From Parvibaculum sp. (GTDB lineage: Bacteria > Pseudomonadota > Alphaproteobacteria > Parvibaculales > Parvibaculaceae), in assembly GCF_030651915.1 (NCBI RefSeq), contig NZ_JAUSBV010000002.1:572414-636413 (forward strand): DNA of 64,000 bases. Reading direction: 5' to 3'. Shown one piece after another: positions 57,333 to 64,000 of this stretch. Position numbers and translations under genes: made by a program. The notes below the pieces were generated by a model. The model worked only from the letters and a program-made list of their open reading frames with translations, did not search any database and had not been told where the DNA came from. Within the stretch, counting starts at the first letter, position 1; every line of letters starts with the position of its first letter.

Positions 57333-57736
57333 CGAAGTTTCGGCAGTTCTACATCATCGAAGCGCCGAGCGGCTTACGCCTGCTCCATACGCTGCGGACA
57401 ACCGAGAGCGAAGCGATCCTCTCGGCCGCGACCGACAATCGCATGTGGGCCAACCTGACGAGCTTCGGCTTCAGGGTTGTCGAAGTCACGGTCACAATCG
57501 ACGACGGCGCCGACGATGCTCCTTCCGAGTGGAAGCTGATCGAGAAGCTGCGCGAAGAGGAAGGCGCAACCATCACCATCTGCTGCGACAACCCGGAAGG
57601 TCCGCCCTACGCCAAGGTCATCTGCTGCGCGGGTTGGACCGATTGGAAGGACGTCGAATGCACCGGCGACACCGTGCTCGTCGCACTTCGCGCGGCGCTC
57701 GTCGTCATGGAGGCGTGGAATGCAACCGCAGACTGA
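57329..57736 (+). CDS. Hypothetical phage protein
   Basis: A 135-residue protein not recognised (MTKFRQFYIIEAPSGLRLLH at the start, CCDNPEGPPYAKVICCAGWTD later). It starts in an ATGA overlap and overlaps the gemA gene by 17 bases in another frame. Confidence 0.58.
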   Translation: MTKFRQFYIIEAPSGLRLLHTLRTTESEAILSAATDNRMWANLTSFGFRVVEVTVTIDDGADDAPSEWKLIEKLREEEGATITICCDNPEGPPYAKVICCAGWTDWKDVECTGDTVLVALRAALVVMEAWNATAD

Positions 57737-58391
57737 CCATCGCAACCGGCTGATCCGGCTGGTCCATGTCGCCAAGCGCGATCGCGGGTTGAACGAAGAC
57801 GCGTATCGCGACCTGCTGGAACGCGAGACGGGCAAGCGCTCTTGCGGCGCGATGACCACAGGTGAGCTCGACAAGGCGCTGGCGGCCCTGAAGCGGCAGG
57901 GCTTCAAGGTGAAGCGGTCGACGAAAGTTGTGTCGATCGAGAGGGGCACGTCGCCCCGCGCGCGCGTCGGCCAGAAAGCCTTTGCCACCGCGCTGTGGCT
58001 CGACCTCTGGCATCTCGGCGTGCTGCGCGACGCCAGCGACAAGGCACTCGACGCTTTCGTCGAGCGACAGACAGGCATCGCGCATCTCGCATGGCTCGGG
58101 CCGCAGCAGGCCTTCAGGGTAATCGAGGCGCTCAAGAGCTGGTGCGCGCGCGAGGGCTTCGACGTGCCGGAAATTGCCGATGACGACGCGGAGCCCGGCC
58201 TAGAAGCGAAGCGCGAACTCTGCCGCGCGATCTGGCGCAAGCTCGGCCGCTTCGACGCCCATCGCGAGGACTTCGCCATGGAGCTCGGCGATCCGCCCGC
58301 CAACCGCCTGGGCGCGACGGAGGCGGACAGCCTGGCGGCCGTCATGGGCTGCCGTCTGCGCGCCGCGATGGCCGAGGAGGGCGCGCTGTGA
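57720..58391 (+). CDS. gemA: GemA regulatory protein (Mu gp16, DUF1018)
   Basis: A 223-residue gp16/GemA-family protein. LIRLVHVAKRDRGLNEDAYR DLL is the N-terminal block (split here for brevity) and CGAMTTGELDKALAALKRQG follows; the C-terminal part has the WLGPQQAFRVIEALKSWC block. In Mu it modulates host gene expression and DNA topology. The length exceeds Mu gp16 because of the C-terminal extension. Ends in GTGA overlap with the next gene. Confidence 0.85.
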   Translation: MQPQTDHRNRLIRLVHVAKRDRGLNEDAYRDLLERETGKRSCGAMTTGELDKALAALKRQGFKVKRSTKVVSIERGTSPRARVGQKAFATALWLDLWHLGVLRDASDKALDAFVERQTGIAHLAWLGPQQAFRVIEALKSWCAREGFDVPEIADDDAEPGLEAKRELCRAIWRKLGRFDAHREDFAMELGDPPANRLGATEADSLAAVMGCRLRAAMAEEGAL

Positions 58392-58618
58392 CCGCGCGGC
58401 GCGGCACGTTCAAATCGGTCGATGCGGCGCCGTTGATCGCCGCGACCGACTTCCTGCGCGAGCACGACGCGCGTCTGGTCTCCGAGGGCTGGACGCGGAA
58501 GGACCGCGCGCGAGCACACATATGCCGCGACGGTTCGCTGTCGCTGCAGTTCTGCTGGACGCAGCGCGTCGAGGGCCGGACCAACAGCTTCACCGTTCAC
58601 ATGCGGAGGCACAGATGA
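58388..58618 (+). CDS. Small hypothetical phage protein
   Basis: A 76-residue basic protein starting with GTG (GTGA overlap) and ending in ATGA overlap. RGTFKSVDAAPLIAATDFLR at the start; no domain recognised. Confidence 0.55.
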   Translation: MTARRGTFKSVDAAPLIAATDFLREHDARLVSEGWTRKDRARAHICRDGSLSLQFCWTQRVEGRTNSFTVHMRRHR

Positions 58619-59055
58619 CCGATGTTGAGGAGTTTGCGACCACCGCCCTGCGCGGCGCGCGGCGGACCTTGTTGCGGCAGGGGCTGCGCGGGCTCGACCA
58701 GATATTTCGTCCGCAGCAAGCGCCCACCTTCAAGCCGCCGACGCCGCGCAACCGCGCGGTGCTTCTCGAGATCGACCATGCGATCGAGCGGGACTGCGGA
58801 CTTTCCTTCGCGATGCTTCTCCCGCAATGCCGCGCCCGCCGTTTCTCCCGGCCGCGGATGCTGGCGATGTGGCTGGCGCGCCAGCACACCGATCTGTCGC
58901 TGCCGCAGATCGGGCGGCGGTGGGAGCGCGACCATACGACCGTGATCCACGCCTGCCAGAGCGTTGGCGCATGGCGCCACGAGGAGGCGCATTGGCGCGA
59001 CCGGCTATGTCGCGAGGTCGCCGGACGCATCGAACTCTTCAGAGGCGCGGCATGA
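58615..59055 (+). CDS. DnaA domain IV-like DNA-binding protein
   Basis: A 146-residue protein with the DnaA C-terminal DNA-binding signature in residues 76-117: RFSRPRMLAMWLARQHTDLS, then LPQIGRRWERDHTTVIHACQ. DHTTVIHA (106-113) is the hallmark of DnaA domain IV, and the preceding arginine-rich helices match its helix-turn-helix. There is no AAA domain. The N-terminal 75 residues are not recognised. It could bind DnaA boxes of the host or the phage and so affect replication or transcription (inference). It is coupled with its neighbours by ATGA. Confidence 0.82.
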   Translation: MTDVEEFATTALRGARRTLLRQGLRGLDQIFRPQQAPTFKPPTPRNRAVLLEIDHAIERDCGLSFAMLLPQCRARRFSRPRMLAMWLARQHTDLSLPQIGRRWERDHTTVIHACQSVGAWRHEEAHWRDRLCREVAGRIELFRGAA

Positions 59056-59237
59056 CGCAGGGCTTTTCAATCGCGCAACAGATCGAGGAAGTCGAACGCG
59101 AGATCGAATTGCGGAAGCGCGTCTATGAGCGGATCGCCGCCTCGAAGCCGCGCGAGAAGTCTACGCTCGAATATCACATGGCGCGGATGCAGGCGGTGCT
59201 TGCGACGCTCCGCAAGCTGCAGGCGGGAGGCGCGTAG
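59052..59237 (+). CDS. Small helical phage protein
   Basis: A 61-residue coiled-coil-like protein (QQIEEVEREIELRKRVYERI) starting in ATGA overlap. Its stop shares a base with the GTG of the next gene. Confidence 0.55.
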   Translation: MTQGFSIAQQIEEVEREIELRKRVYERIAASKPREKSTLEYHMARMQAVLATLRKLQAGGA

Positions 59238-59524
59238 TGGAAGCGCAGCACTACCTGCCGCTGGTGCGGCTGCTGATGTCGCGCGGCGGGCTCGGCCCGA
59301 TCCTGGCGGGCGAGCTCAATCATGTTCTGCGGAGCGATTTCGGATGCGGCCCCGCCGACATGATGATCGCCATTTTCGAGACGGTGAAATGGTACGCCGC
59401 GCTCGACAAGCCGCTGCCGGCCAATCCGTTCGGCCCGAGCGACACCTATCACGCGATCTGGAACGATGCCGCTGCGATGCCGGCCGGAGAAATGCCCCGC
59501 ACATGGGAGGTGCCGCGCCCATGA
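59237..59524 (+). CDS. Hypothetical phage protein
   Basis: A 95-residue protein starting with GTG at 59237. LPLVRLLMSRGGLGPILAGE and PANPFGPSDTYHAIWNDAAA are seen; not recognised. Its stop overlaps the Mor-like start (ATGA). Confidence 0.55.
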   Translation: MEAQHYLPLVRLLMSRGGLGPILAGELNHVLRSDFGCGPADMMIAIFETVKWYAALDKPLPANPFGPSDTYHAIWNDAAAMPAGEMPRTWEVPRP

Positions 59525-59901
59525 CAGACGCGCCCGCCCTTCCCGGCATCCTCGCCACCATCGCCGCCGTTGCCGGCGATGGCGCGGCGCGGCTGGTCGC
59601 CAAGGAATGGGGCGGGCGGCGGTTCTATCTGCCGAAGGAATTCCGGCCGACGCATCGCCTGGTCGAGCTGATGGGCGAGACGAAGGCGCGGAAAGTGTTC
59701 GAGGCGCTTGGCGGCGGCGCGCCGGTGCTGGTGCCGATGGGCGATGTCGCCGGCCCCGCGGCGCGCCGGCGCATCGTCGGCGAGCTGCTCGACAAGGGCG
59801 AGAGCCAGGCGAAGGCCGCGCAGGCCGCGGGCGTCCACACGCGCACGGTTGAGCGCGTGTCGCGGCGCAAGCGCAACGCGCGTCAGGGCGAGCTCTTCTA
59901 G
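59521..59901 (+). CDS. Mor-like transcription activator
   Basis: A 126-residue protein fitting Mor/C-type middle-gene activators: FYLPKEFRPTHRLVELMGET, GGGAPVLVPMGDVAGPAARR (the dimer strand), and a C-terminal helix-turn-helix QAKAAQAAGVHTRTVERV. Mor binds inverted repeats upstream of the middle promoter. It is the last gene of the coupled run and is followed by a 117-base gap with a palindrome. Confidence 0.78.
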   Translation: MTDAPALPGILATIAAVAGDGAARLVAKEWGGRRFYLPKEFRPTHRLVELMGETKARKVFEALGGGAPVLVPMGDVAGPAARRRIVGELLDKGESQAKAAQAAGVHTRTVERVSRRKRNARQGELF

Positions 59902-59912
59902 CCGCCGTCCAC

Positions 59913-59928
59913 CCCGACACTTGTCGGG
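59913..59928. promoter_or_regulatory. Palindrome CCCGACA-ct-TGTCGGG after the Mor-like gene
   Basis: A perfect 7-bp inverted repeat in the only sizeable gap (59902-60018) of the rightward part, between the Mor-like gene and the lysis genes. It is the natural place for a middle or late promoter, and the dyad may be the activator site. It could also be a weak hairpin terminator; there is no T run. Confidence 0.5.
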
Positions 59929-60018
59929 ATGTATGAATTTCGGGATTGACGCCAAGGTCGGGCCAGACAGTGCGGCAACACCGCTGCGCCGACAAGAGCA
60001 CCCGGAAGAGCGCATCTC

Positions 60019-60240
60019 ATGACCGATTTCGCGATCATCAGCTTCCTCTGGAGCCTCGCCTATTTCGTGGCGACGCTCCTCGTCGCGACGACATTGCTGC
60101 GCTGGTTCGACTGGACGCTCGGCATCAGGTTCAAGCGCGACGTTTGGGAGAAACTCAATGAGAACCCTCTGGCTCTGGCTGTCTATCACGGCCTTCGCCT
60201 TCTTGCCGTTTTCCTCCTCGGCGCAGCCTTCGTTTCCTGA
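60019..60240 (+). CDS. Small two-segment membrane protein (holin candidate)
   Basis: A 73-residue protein with two hydrophobic segments (FAIISFLWSLAYFVATLLVA and LALAVYHGLRLLAVFLLGAA) and a charged loop. Place and size fit a holin or a small membrane partner of the lysis cassette. Its 3' end overlaps the lytic enzyme gene by 83 bases. Confidence 0.55.
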   Translation: MTDFAIISFLWSLAYFVATLLVATTLLRWFDWTLGIRFKRDVWEKLNENPLALAVYHGLRLLAVFLLGAAFVS

Positions 60241-60739
60241 TCGCTACGACGCGGCGATCGAGCGCGCGGTCAAGAAGTGGTGGGGCGATTTTCCCGATCC
60301 GCTCTTCTGGAAGGCGCAGCTGTGGCAGGAGTCGCGGCTCGACCCGGCCGCGGTGTCGCCGGTCGGCGCCGCCGGCGTCGCGCAGTTCATGCCCGGCACA
60401 TGGTCGGACGTGACGCGCCGCCTCGGTATCCCGCGCGGCGTCTCGCCGCATGAAGCCAAATTCGCGATCGATGCCGGCGCCTACTACATGGCGACACTCA
60501 GGCGGCAGTGGCATGCGGAACGCCCCGAGATCGACCGGCACCGGCTCGCCCAGGCAAGCTACAACGCCGGCCTCGGCAACATCGTGAAAGCGCAGCGCGC
60601 CTGCGGCGGCGCGCGGCATTGGCCCGACATCGCGCCCTGCCTTGTGCAGGTCACCGGCCGCCACTCGAAGGAGACGCTCGACTATGTACGCCTCATCGAG
60701 CATTGGCGCGGGCGCATGGCCGAAAGGGGGGAGCGGTGA
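60158..60739 (+). CDS. Lytic transglycosylase (SLT domain) endolysin
   Basis: A 193-residue protein with an N-terminal signal peptide (LWLSITAFAFLPFSSSAQ) and an SLT domain: FWKAQLWQESRLDPAAVSPV with the catalytic glutamate in QESRLDP, GAAGVAQFMPGTW, and ASYNAGLGNI. It would cleave peptidoglycan in the periplasm after Sec export, so export may replace holin function. Next gene starts in GTGA overlap. Confidence 0.86.
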   Translation: MRTLWLWLSITAFAFLPFSSSAQPSFPDRYDAAIERAVKKWWGDFPDPLFWKAQLWQESRLDPAAVSPVGAAGVAQFMPGTWSDVTRRLGIPRGVSPHEAKFAIDAGAYYMATLRRQWHAERPEIDRHRLAQASYNAGLGNIVKAQRACGGARHWPDIAPCLVQVTGRHSKETLDYVRLIEHWRGRMAERGER

Positions 60740-60882
60740 GGCATTGGGATTTTGGCGACTACGTGTTCGCTTCCCTCGGCGTTTTGATTACCGTCTTCGC
60801 GGCGTGCTCGACGGCGGTGCTGGTGGCGGCAACATACGCCTATCTGGTTCACGGCGAACTGCCGGGGTGTGTCGCGTCATGA
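60736..60882 (+). CDS. Small membrane protein of the lysis cassette
   Basis: A 48-residue protein starting with GTG (60736), with one long hydrophobic segment VFASLGVLITVFAACSTAVL. A holin-like or regulatory role in lysis is possible. Coupled to the Rz-like gene by ATGA. Confidence 0.55.
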   Translation: MRHWDFGDYVFASLGVLITVFAACSTAVLVAATYAYLVHGELPGCVAS

Positions 60883-61259
60883 AAGCGACCGCCATCATCT
60901 TCGCCGCGATTTTCCTGCTCGCAGCCGGCGCGACCGGCGGCGCCATCGCCGCGTTCAAGATCAATGCGGAACGCATCGAACGCCTGACGGGCGAGAAGAC
61001 GGCGGCCGAAGGCGCGCGCGATGCGGCGGTCAAGGTCAGCGTCGAAACGGCGACCGCCGCACTTGCCGCGATCGCGCGGCAAAGCGAGATCGCGCGGCTG
61101 ATGGGCGAGATCGAGCGCGAGCTGCAGCTGCGCGCCGCCCAGGAGCGCGAGATCGCGGCGGCGATCCGGCGTGCGCCGCCGGAAGATAACGGGCCGGTGC
61201 CGAGGGTCGTGGCCGACACGGTCAGGGCGCTCTACGCGACGCGGGGGGCGGCCCCGTGA
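60879..61259 (+). CDS. Rz-like inner-membrane spanin
   Basis: A 126-residue protein with an N-terminal signal-anchor (IIFAAIFLLAAGATGGAIAA) followed by a long alanine-rich coiled coil (TGEKTAAEGARDAAV and GEIERELQLRAAQEREI). This is the layout of an i-spanin. The following lipoprotein gene begins in a GTGA overlap, as Rz/Rz1 pairs do. Confidence 0.75.
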   Translation: MKATAIIFAAIFLLAAGATGGAIAAFKINAERIERLTGEKTAAEGARDAAVKVSVETATAALAAIARQSEIARLMGEIERELQLRAAQEREIAAAIRRAPPEDNGPVPRVVADTVRALYATRGAAP

Positions 61260-61537
61260 CGCGGCTTTGCACATGGCTGTTCATCGGCGCTGCAGCGGTA
61301 CTTCAGGCGGGCTGCGTTTCGCCGGCGCGCGAGGTCATGGGGCCGGTGCGCCTGGTCGAGACCGGCATCGATATTCCGGCATCGGCTTTCGTGTGTCGCG
61401 ATGCGCCGCCGGCGCCGGCCGACTATTTCGACGGGCTCGAACATGCCGACTGGCTGGCGGGGCTTTGGTTCTCGCGCGAGGACTGCGCGGCAAAGCTGAA
61501 GAAAGCAGGCGAGATGGTTTTGGGGACGGGGGAGTGA
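61256..61537 (+). CDS. Rz1-like outer-membrane spanin lipoprotein
   Basis: A 93-residue protein starting with GTG, with signal peptide and lipobox LQAGC (Cys19). Its proline-rich stretch (RDAPPAPADYF) and site behind the i-spanin fit an o-spanin. The mature chain is longer than in lambda. Its stop overlaps the next start (TGATG). Confidence 0.7.
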   Translation: MTRLCTWLFIGAAAVLQAGCVSPAREVMGPVRLVETGIDIPASAFVCRDAPPAPADYFDGLEHADWLAGLWFSREDCAAKLKKAGEMVLGTGE

Positions 61538-61896
61538 TGGAACCGGGCTGGGTCATTGCGGCGGTGGCGACGATCAATCTTGTGCTGGCAATCAGCTCGA
61601 TCGTCTTCACCTGGTACTCGAACCAGAACCGCGCGCAACGTGCCGAGATACAGGCGCTCGAAAAGCTTTTCGCCGATCGCGACGAGCGCCGGCGGAAGGA
61701 TATCGGCGAGCAGCGTGACCGCATCACCAAAGTCGAAGCGGATGTCGAGCACCTGCCGAACAAGGAACATCTCGGCGATGTTTACGAAAGCATCAACGGC
61801 GTCGGCCAGAAAGTGGCCGCGATGGAGGCGACACTCAACGCGGTCGGCGCACAGGTGTCGCGGATCGACGACTATTTGAGAAGGGAAAAACAATGA
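61537..61896 (+). CDS. DUF2730 protein (Mu gp25-like)
   Basis: A 119-residue protein with an N-terminal membrane segment (VIAAVATINLVLAISSIVFT) and a coiled-coil tail (EIQALEKLFADRDERRRKD, VGQKVAAMEATLNAVGAQ). In Mu-like phages this gene sits directly before gp26/27. Role unknown. Confidence 0.78.
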   Translation: MEPGWVIAAVATINLVLAISSIVFTWYSNQNRAQRAEIQALEKLFADRDERRRKDIGEQRDRITKVEADVEHLPNKEHLGDVYESINGVGQKVAAMEATLNAVGAQVSRIDDYLRREKQ

Positions 61897-62192
61897 GCTT
61901 CAATGCCTTTCTCGAACAGGACCGGCGTCTGGTGATCCTGAAGTCGCTGGCGGGCCAGCTCAACGGCACATTGAACGAAGTGCTCATCCAGCGCGCGCTC
62001 GATACGTTCGGTCACAATGTCAGCCGCGACGCGGTCAAGTCGCAACTGCGCTGGCTCGAAGCGGTTGACGCCGTGACGTTGCGGGAAGCCAGTGGCTATC
62101 TCATCGCCACGCTGGCGCCGCGGGGCGTGGATCATCTTGAGCGCCGCACACCGATCGACGGAATTGCAAAGCCCAGTCTCGGAGGCGCCTGA
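61893..62192 (+). CDS. Mu gp26-like protein (VpaChn25 family)
   Basis: A 99-residue helix-turn-helix-like protein: LEQDRRLVILKSLAGQLNGT is the family start, and VSRDAVKSQLRWLEAVDAV the presumed recognition helix region. Located as gp26 in Mu. Starts in ATGA overlap with DUF2730; stop overlaps the gp27 start. Confidence 0.78.
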   Translation: MSFNAFLEQDRRLVILKSLAGQLNGTLNEVLIQRALDTFGHNVSRDAVKSQLRWLEAVDAVTLREASGYLIATLAPRGVDHLERRTPIDGIAKPSLGGA

Positions 62193-62782
62193 TGTCCAGC
62201 CTCAAGCGGGGCCGCGGCCGGCTCTCCTTCATCGACCAGCTTCCCGACGAGACGCGGGAGGATGTCGACTGGGCGATCGAGGAGCTGAAGGCGCGCAAGC
62301 GCCCGCAGCAGGATATACGCGAGGAGTTCAACCGGCGGCTGTTGTCGAAAGGCGCGGCGCCCGTCTCCGCTTCGGCCTTCAACCGCTATTCGTTGCGGCT
62401 GGCGCGCCACTGGGGCGCGATGATGCAGGTCCGCGACGCCGCGGCGTTGTTCGCCGAACGCCTCGACGAGGAACCGGAAGGCGACATCGGGCTGTTGCTC
62501 GGCGAGACGATCAAGACGCTGGTCTATGCCGCCGTCTCCGACGTCGAAATGGACGGGGCGTCGGAGAGCTTCAAGATGCTCGGCGACGCGGCGCTGGCTC
62601 TGCAGAGGCTCGAACGCGCGCGCGGGACCAACATCGCAACGGCCGCGCTGAAGCGAGACAAGTTCATCTCGCAGGCGGCCGACGCGGTCGAGAAAGCGGC
62701 GGCCGAGCACGGGCTGTCGAAAGAGACGGCGGCCGACCTGCGCCGCAAGGTGCTCGGCGTGCGCGCCCAGGTGCAGGAATGA
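62192..62782 (+). CDS. Mu gp27-like (DUF3486) small terminase subunit
   Basis: A 196-residue DUF3486 protein: KRGRGRLSFIDQLPDETRED at the start, with an HTH-like REEFNRRLLSKGAAPVSASA region and a long helical C terminus. In Mu-like phages it is the small terminase, recognising the packaging site. Coupled to the large terminase by ATGA. Confidence 0.82.
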   Translation: MSSLKRGRGRLSFIDQLPDETREDVDWAIEELKARKRPQQDIREEFNRRLLSKGAAPVSASAFNRYSLRLARHWGAMMQVRDAAALFAERLDEEPEGDIGLLLGETIKTLVYAAVSDVEMDGASESFKMLGDAALALQRLERARGTNIATAALKRDKFISQAADAVEKAAAEHGLSKETAADLRRKVLGVRAQVQE

Positions 62783-64000
62783 GCGAACTCGCCGAACTGC
62801 TGCTGTCGGAGGAACTGCCGCGCGGATCGGAGATACCCGACGATCTCGACCCGCTGGCCGATGGCATCCTGATGAAACACCAGCGCGAGTGGCTGGAAGA
62901 TACATCGGATCTGAAGCTCGGCGAGAAAGGCCGGCGCACCGGCATCACCTTCGCGGAGGCGCTCGACGACACGCTGATCGCCGCGACCAAGCGCAGCGAA
63001 GGCGGCGACAACGTTTTCTACATCGGCGACACGAAGGACAAGGGCCGCGAGTTCATCGGCTACTGCGCGCATTTCGCGCGGATCGTCGCCAAGGAGATCG
63101 TCGCGATCGAGGAGTTCATGTTCCTCGACCAGCTCGAGGACGGCAAGACGCGCGAGATCGCCGCCTATCGCATACGCTTCGCCTCGGGTTTCCGTATCGA
63201 GGCGCTGTCGTCGCGGCCGGAAAACATTCGCGGCCTTCAGGGTATCGTCGTCATTGACGAAGCGGCGTTTCACAAGGACGTGCGCAACGTGCTCGATGCC
63301 GTCAATGCGCTGCTGATCTGGGGCGGCAAAATCCGCATCATCTCGACGCATAACGGCAACAAGAATGCCTTCAACCAGCTCATCAAGGCGACGAAGGCCG
63401 GCGAGTACGACTACTCGCTGCATTTCATCCCCTTCAGCAAAGCCGTCGAGAACGGGCTTTACGAGCGCGTCTGCCTCGTCAAAGGTACGACGCCGACGGC
63501 TGAGGGGAAAGCGGAGTGGCACAACAAGATCATCCGCTCCTACGGCAAGCGTCACGCGGCGCGCAAGCAGGAGCTCGATTGCGTACCGGCCGAGGGCGAG
63601 GGCTCGTTCCTGTCGCGCGTGCTGATCGAAAGCCGCATGGAGGACGGCATCCCCATCATTCGCTGGCACGTGCCGACGGAGATCGCCGAGCTCGAACCGG
63701 AGCGCCGCCGGGTCGAGGTGGCGCGGTGGTGCGAGGAAAACCTGAAGCCGCTGCTCGATGCGCTGCCGCGCAACCTGCGCCACGCTTTCGGCACCGATAT
63801 TGGCCGCACGATCGACGGCACGGCGATCTGGCCATTCACGATCGACAGCGGCCTCACGCGGCGCACGCCGTTCATGATCGAACTGCGCGACGCGCCCTTC
63901 GGTGTACAGCAGCAGGTGCTCTGGTATGTCATTGGCCGCCTGCCGCTGTTGCTTTGCGGCGCGATCGACGCCGGCGGCCTCGGTGCCCAGATCGCCGAAG
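62779..64000 (+). CDS. Mu gp28-like large terminase (3' end beyond window)
   Basis: The frame runs off the right edge; about 407 residues are present, so more than half of the family length. KHQREWLEDTSDLKLGEKGR with RRTGITFAEA is the degenerate Walker A region, IRGLQGIVVIDEAAF the Walker B with the catalytic glutamate, and RIISTHNGNKNAF the coupling motif. The start of the RNase-H-like nuclease domain is seen in HAFGTDIGRTIDGTAIW with Asp as metal ligand. It drives headful-type packaging of phage DNA. Confidence 0.86.
   Translation, partial: MSELAELLLSEELPRGSEIPDDLDPLADGILMKHQREWLEDTSDLKLGEKGRRTGITFAEALDDTLIAATKRSEGGDNVFYIGDTKDKGREFIGYCAHFARIVAKEIVAIEEFMFLDQLEDGKTREIAAYRIRFASGFRIEALSSRPENIRGLQGIVVIDEAAFHKDVRNVLDAVNALLIWGGKIRIISTHNGNKNAFNQLIKATKAGEYDYSLHFIPFSKAVENGLYERVCLVKGTTPTAEGKAEWHNKIIRSYGKRHAARKQELDCVPAEGEGSFLSRVLIESRMEDGIPIIRWHVPTEIAELEPERRRVEVARWCEENLKPLLDALPRNLRHAFGTDIGRTIDGTAIWPFTIDSGLTRRTPFMIELRDAPFGVQQQVLWYVIGRLPLLLCGAIDAGGLGAQIAE

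Larger units (their letters stand above)
47890..64000 (+). mobile_element. Mu-like transposable prophage (left 16 kb; right end outside the window)
   Basis: Gene order is that of Mu-like phages: left-end transposase sites, leftward S24 repressor, rightward Ner-like gene, DDE transposase A, ATPase B, small early genes, GemA/gp16, Mor-like activator, lysis genes, gp25, gp26, gp27 and gp28. No tRNA or integrase is used. The left boundary is inferred from the first candidate transposase site at 47896 and TG dinucleotides just before it; it may be off by a few bases. Confidence 0.9.

Overview
The window looks like a GC-rich alphaproteobacterial chromosome, probably of Parvibaculum type in the Hyphomicrobiales sense. 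The evidence is the high GC, the Coq7/Coq4 ubiquinone genes, the alphaproteobacterial PAS-domain family, the absence of Firmicute or gammaproteobacterial hallmarks, and the density of acyl-CoA synthetases, dehydrogenases, SDRs and CoA-linked enzymes typical of a hydrocarbon, surfactant or terpenoid degrader. The genus is an inference; no rRNA is present.

Bases 1-9600 are ordinary host housekeeping: the end of an acyltransferase-3 gene, GluQ-RS, an esterase, an HNH protein, coq7-dsbB, tRNA-Leu(CAA), an acetyltransferase with a TetR regulator, coq4, an ArsC/Spx-like protein, a RimJ-like acetyltransferase, a TusA-like protein and a very-long-chain acyl-CoA synthetase. Bases 9600-35800 are a catabolic zone: a TetR-LLM monooxygenase pair, a leftward operon of two CMD-like proteins, an SDR, a metallo-beta-lactamase-fold protein, two GSTs and an O-GlcNAcase-like GH84 protein, and a rightward operon of acyl/aryl-CoA ligases, DUF924, SDR and esterase genes. 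Then come a SulP transporter, an AGPS-like flavoprotein, a lipid kinase, glpD and two tandem alpha/beta hydrolases.

Bases 35898-37755 hold the most unusual small element: a lower-GC two-gene cassette (a DUF5131 three-Cys protein plus its TcmP partner) bracketed by 53-bp direct repeats (51/53 identical). The repeats are copies of the 3' end of the neighbouring SDR gene, and both differences are synonymous. This looks like an insertion that regenerated the gene end. It is followed by a 430-bp block of degenerate purine-rich repeats with inverted arms, an acyl-CoA dehydrogenase, three PAS-domain proteins, a thioesterase, an outer-membrane barrel, a crotonase and a PilZ protein.

From about 47890 to the end of the window lies a Mu-like transposable prophage, cut off by the window edge. 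It has a left end with repeated candidate transposase sites, a secreted-protein gene, an S24 repressor, divergent operators, a Ner-like protein, a DDE transposase (A), an ATPase (B), a tightly coupled run of small early genes (including DUF3164, a GapR-like DUF2312 protein, GemA/gp16 and a DnaA domain IV-like protein), a Mor-like activator, a lysis cassette (lytic transglycosylase, small membrane proteins, Rz/Rz1-like spanins), and the gp25-gp28 packaging genes ending inside the large terminase. Most early and middle genes overlap by ATGA, GTGA or TGATG, so they are probably translated as one coupled unit.
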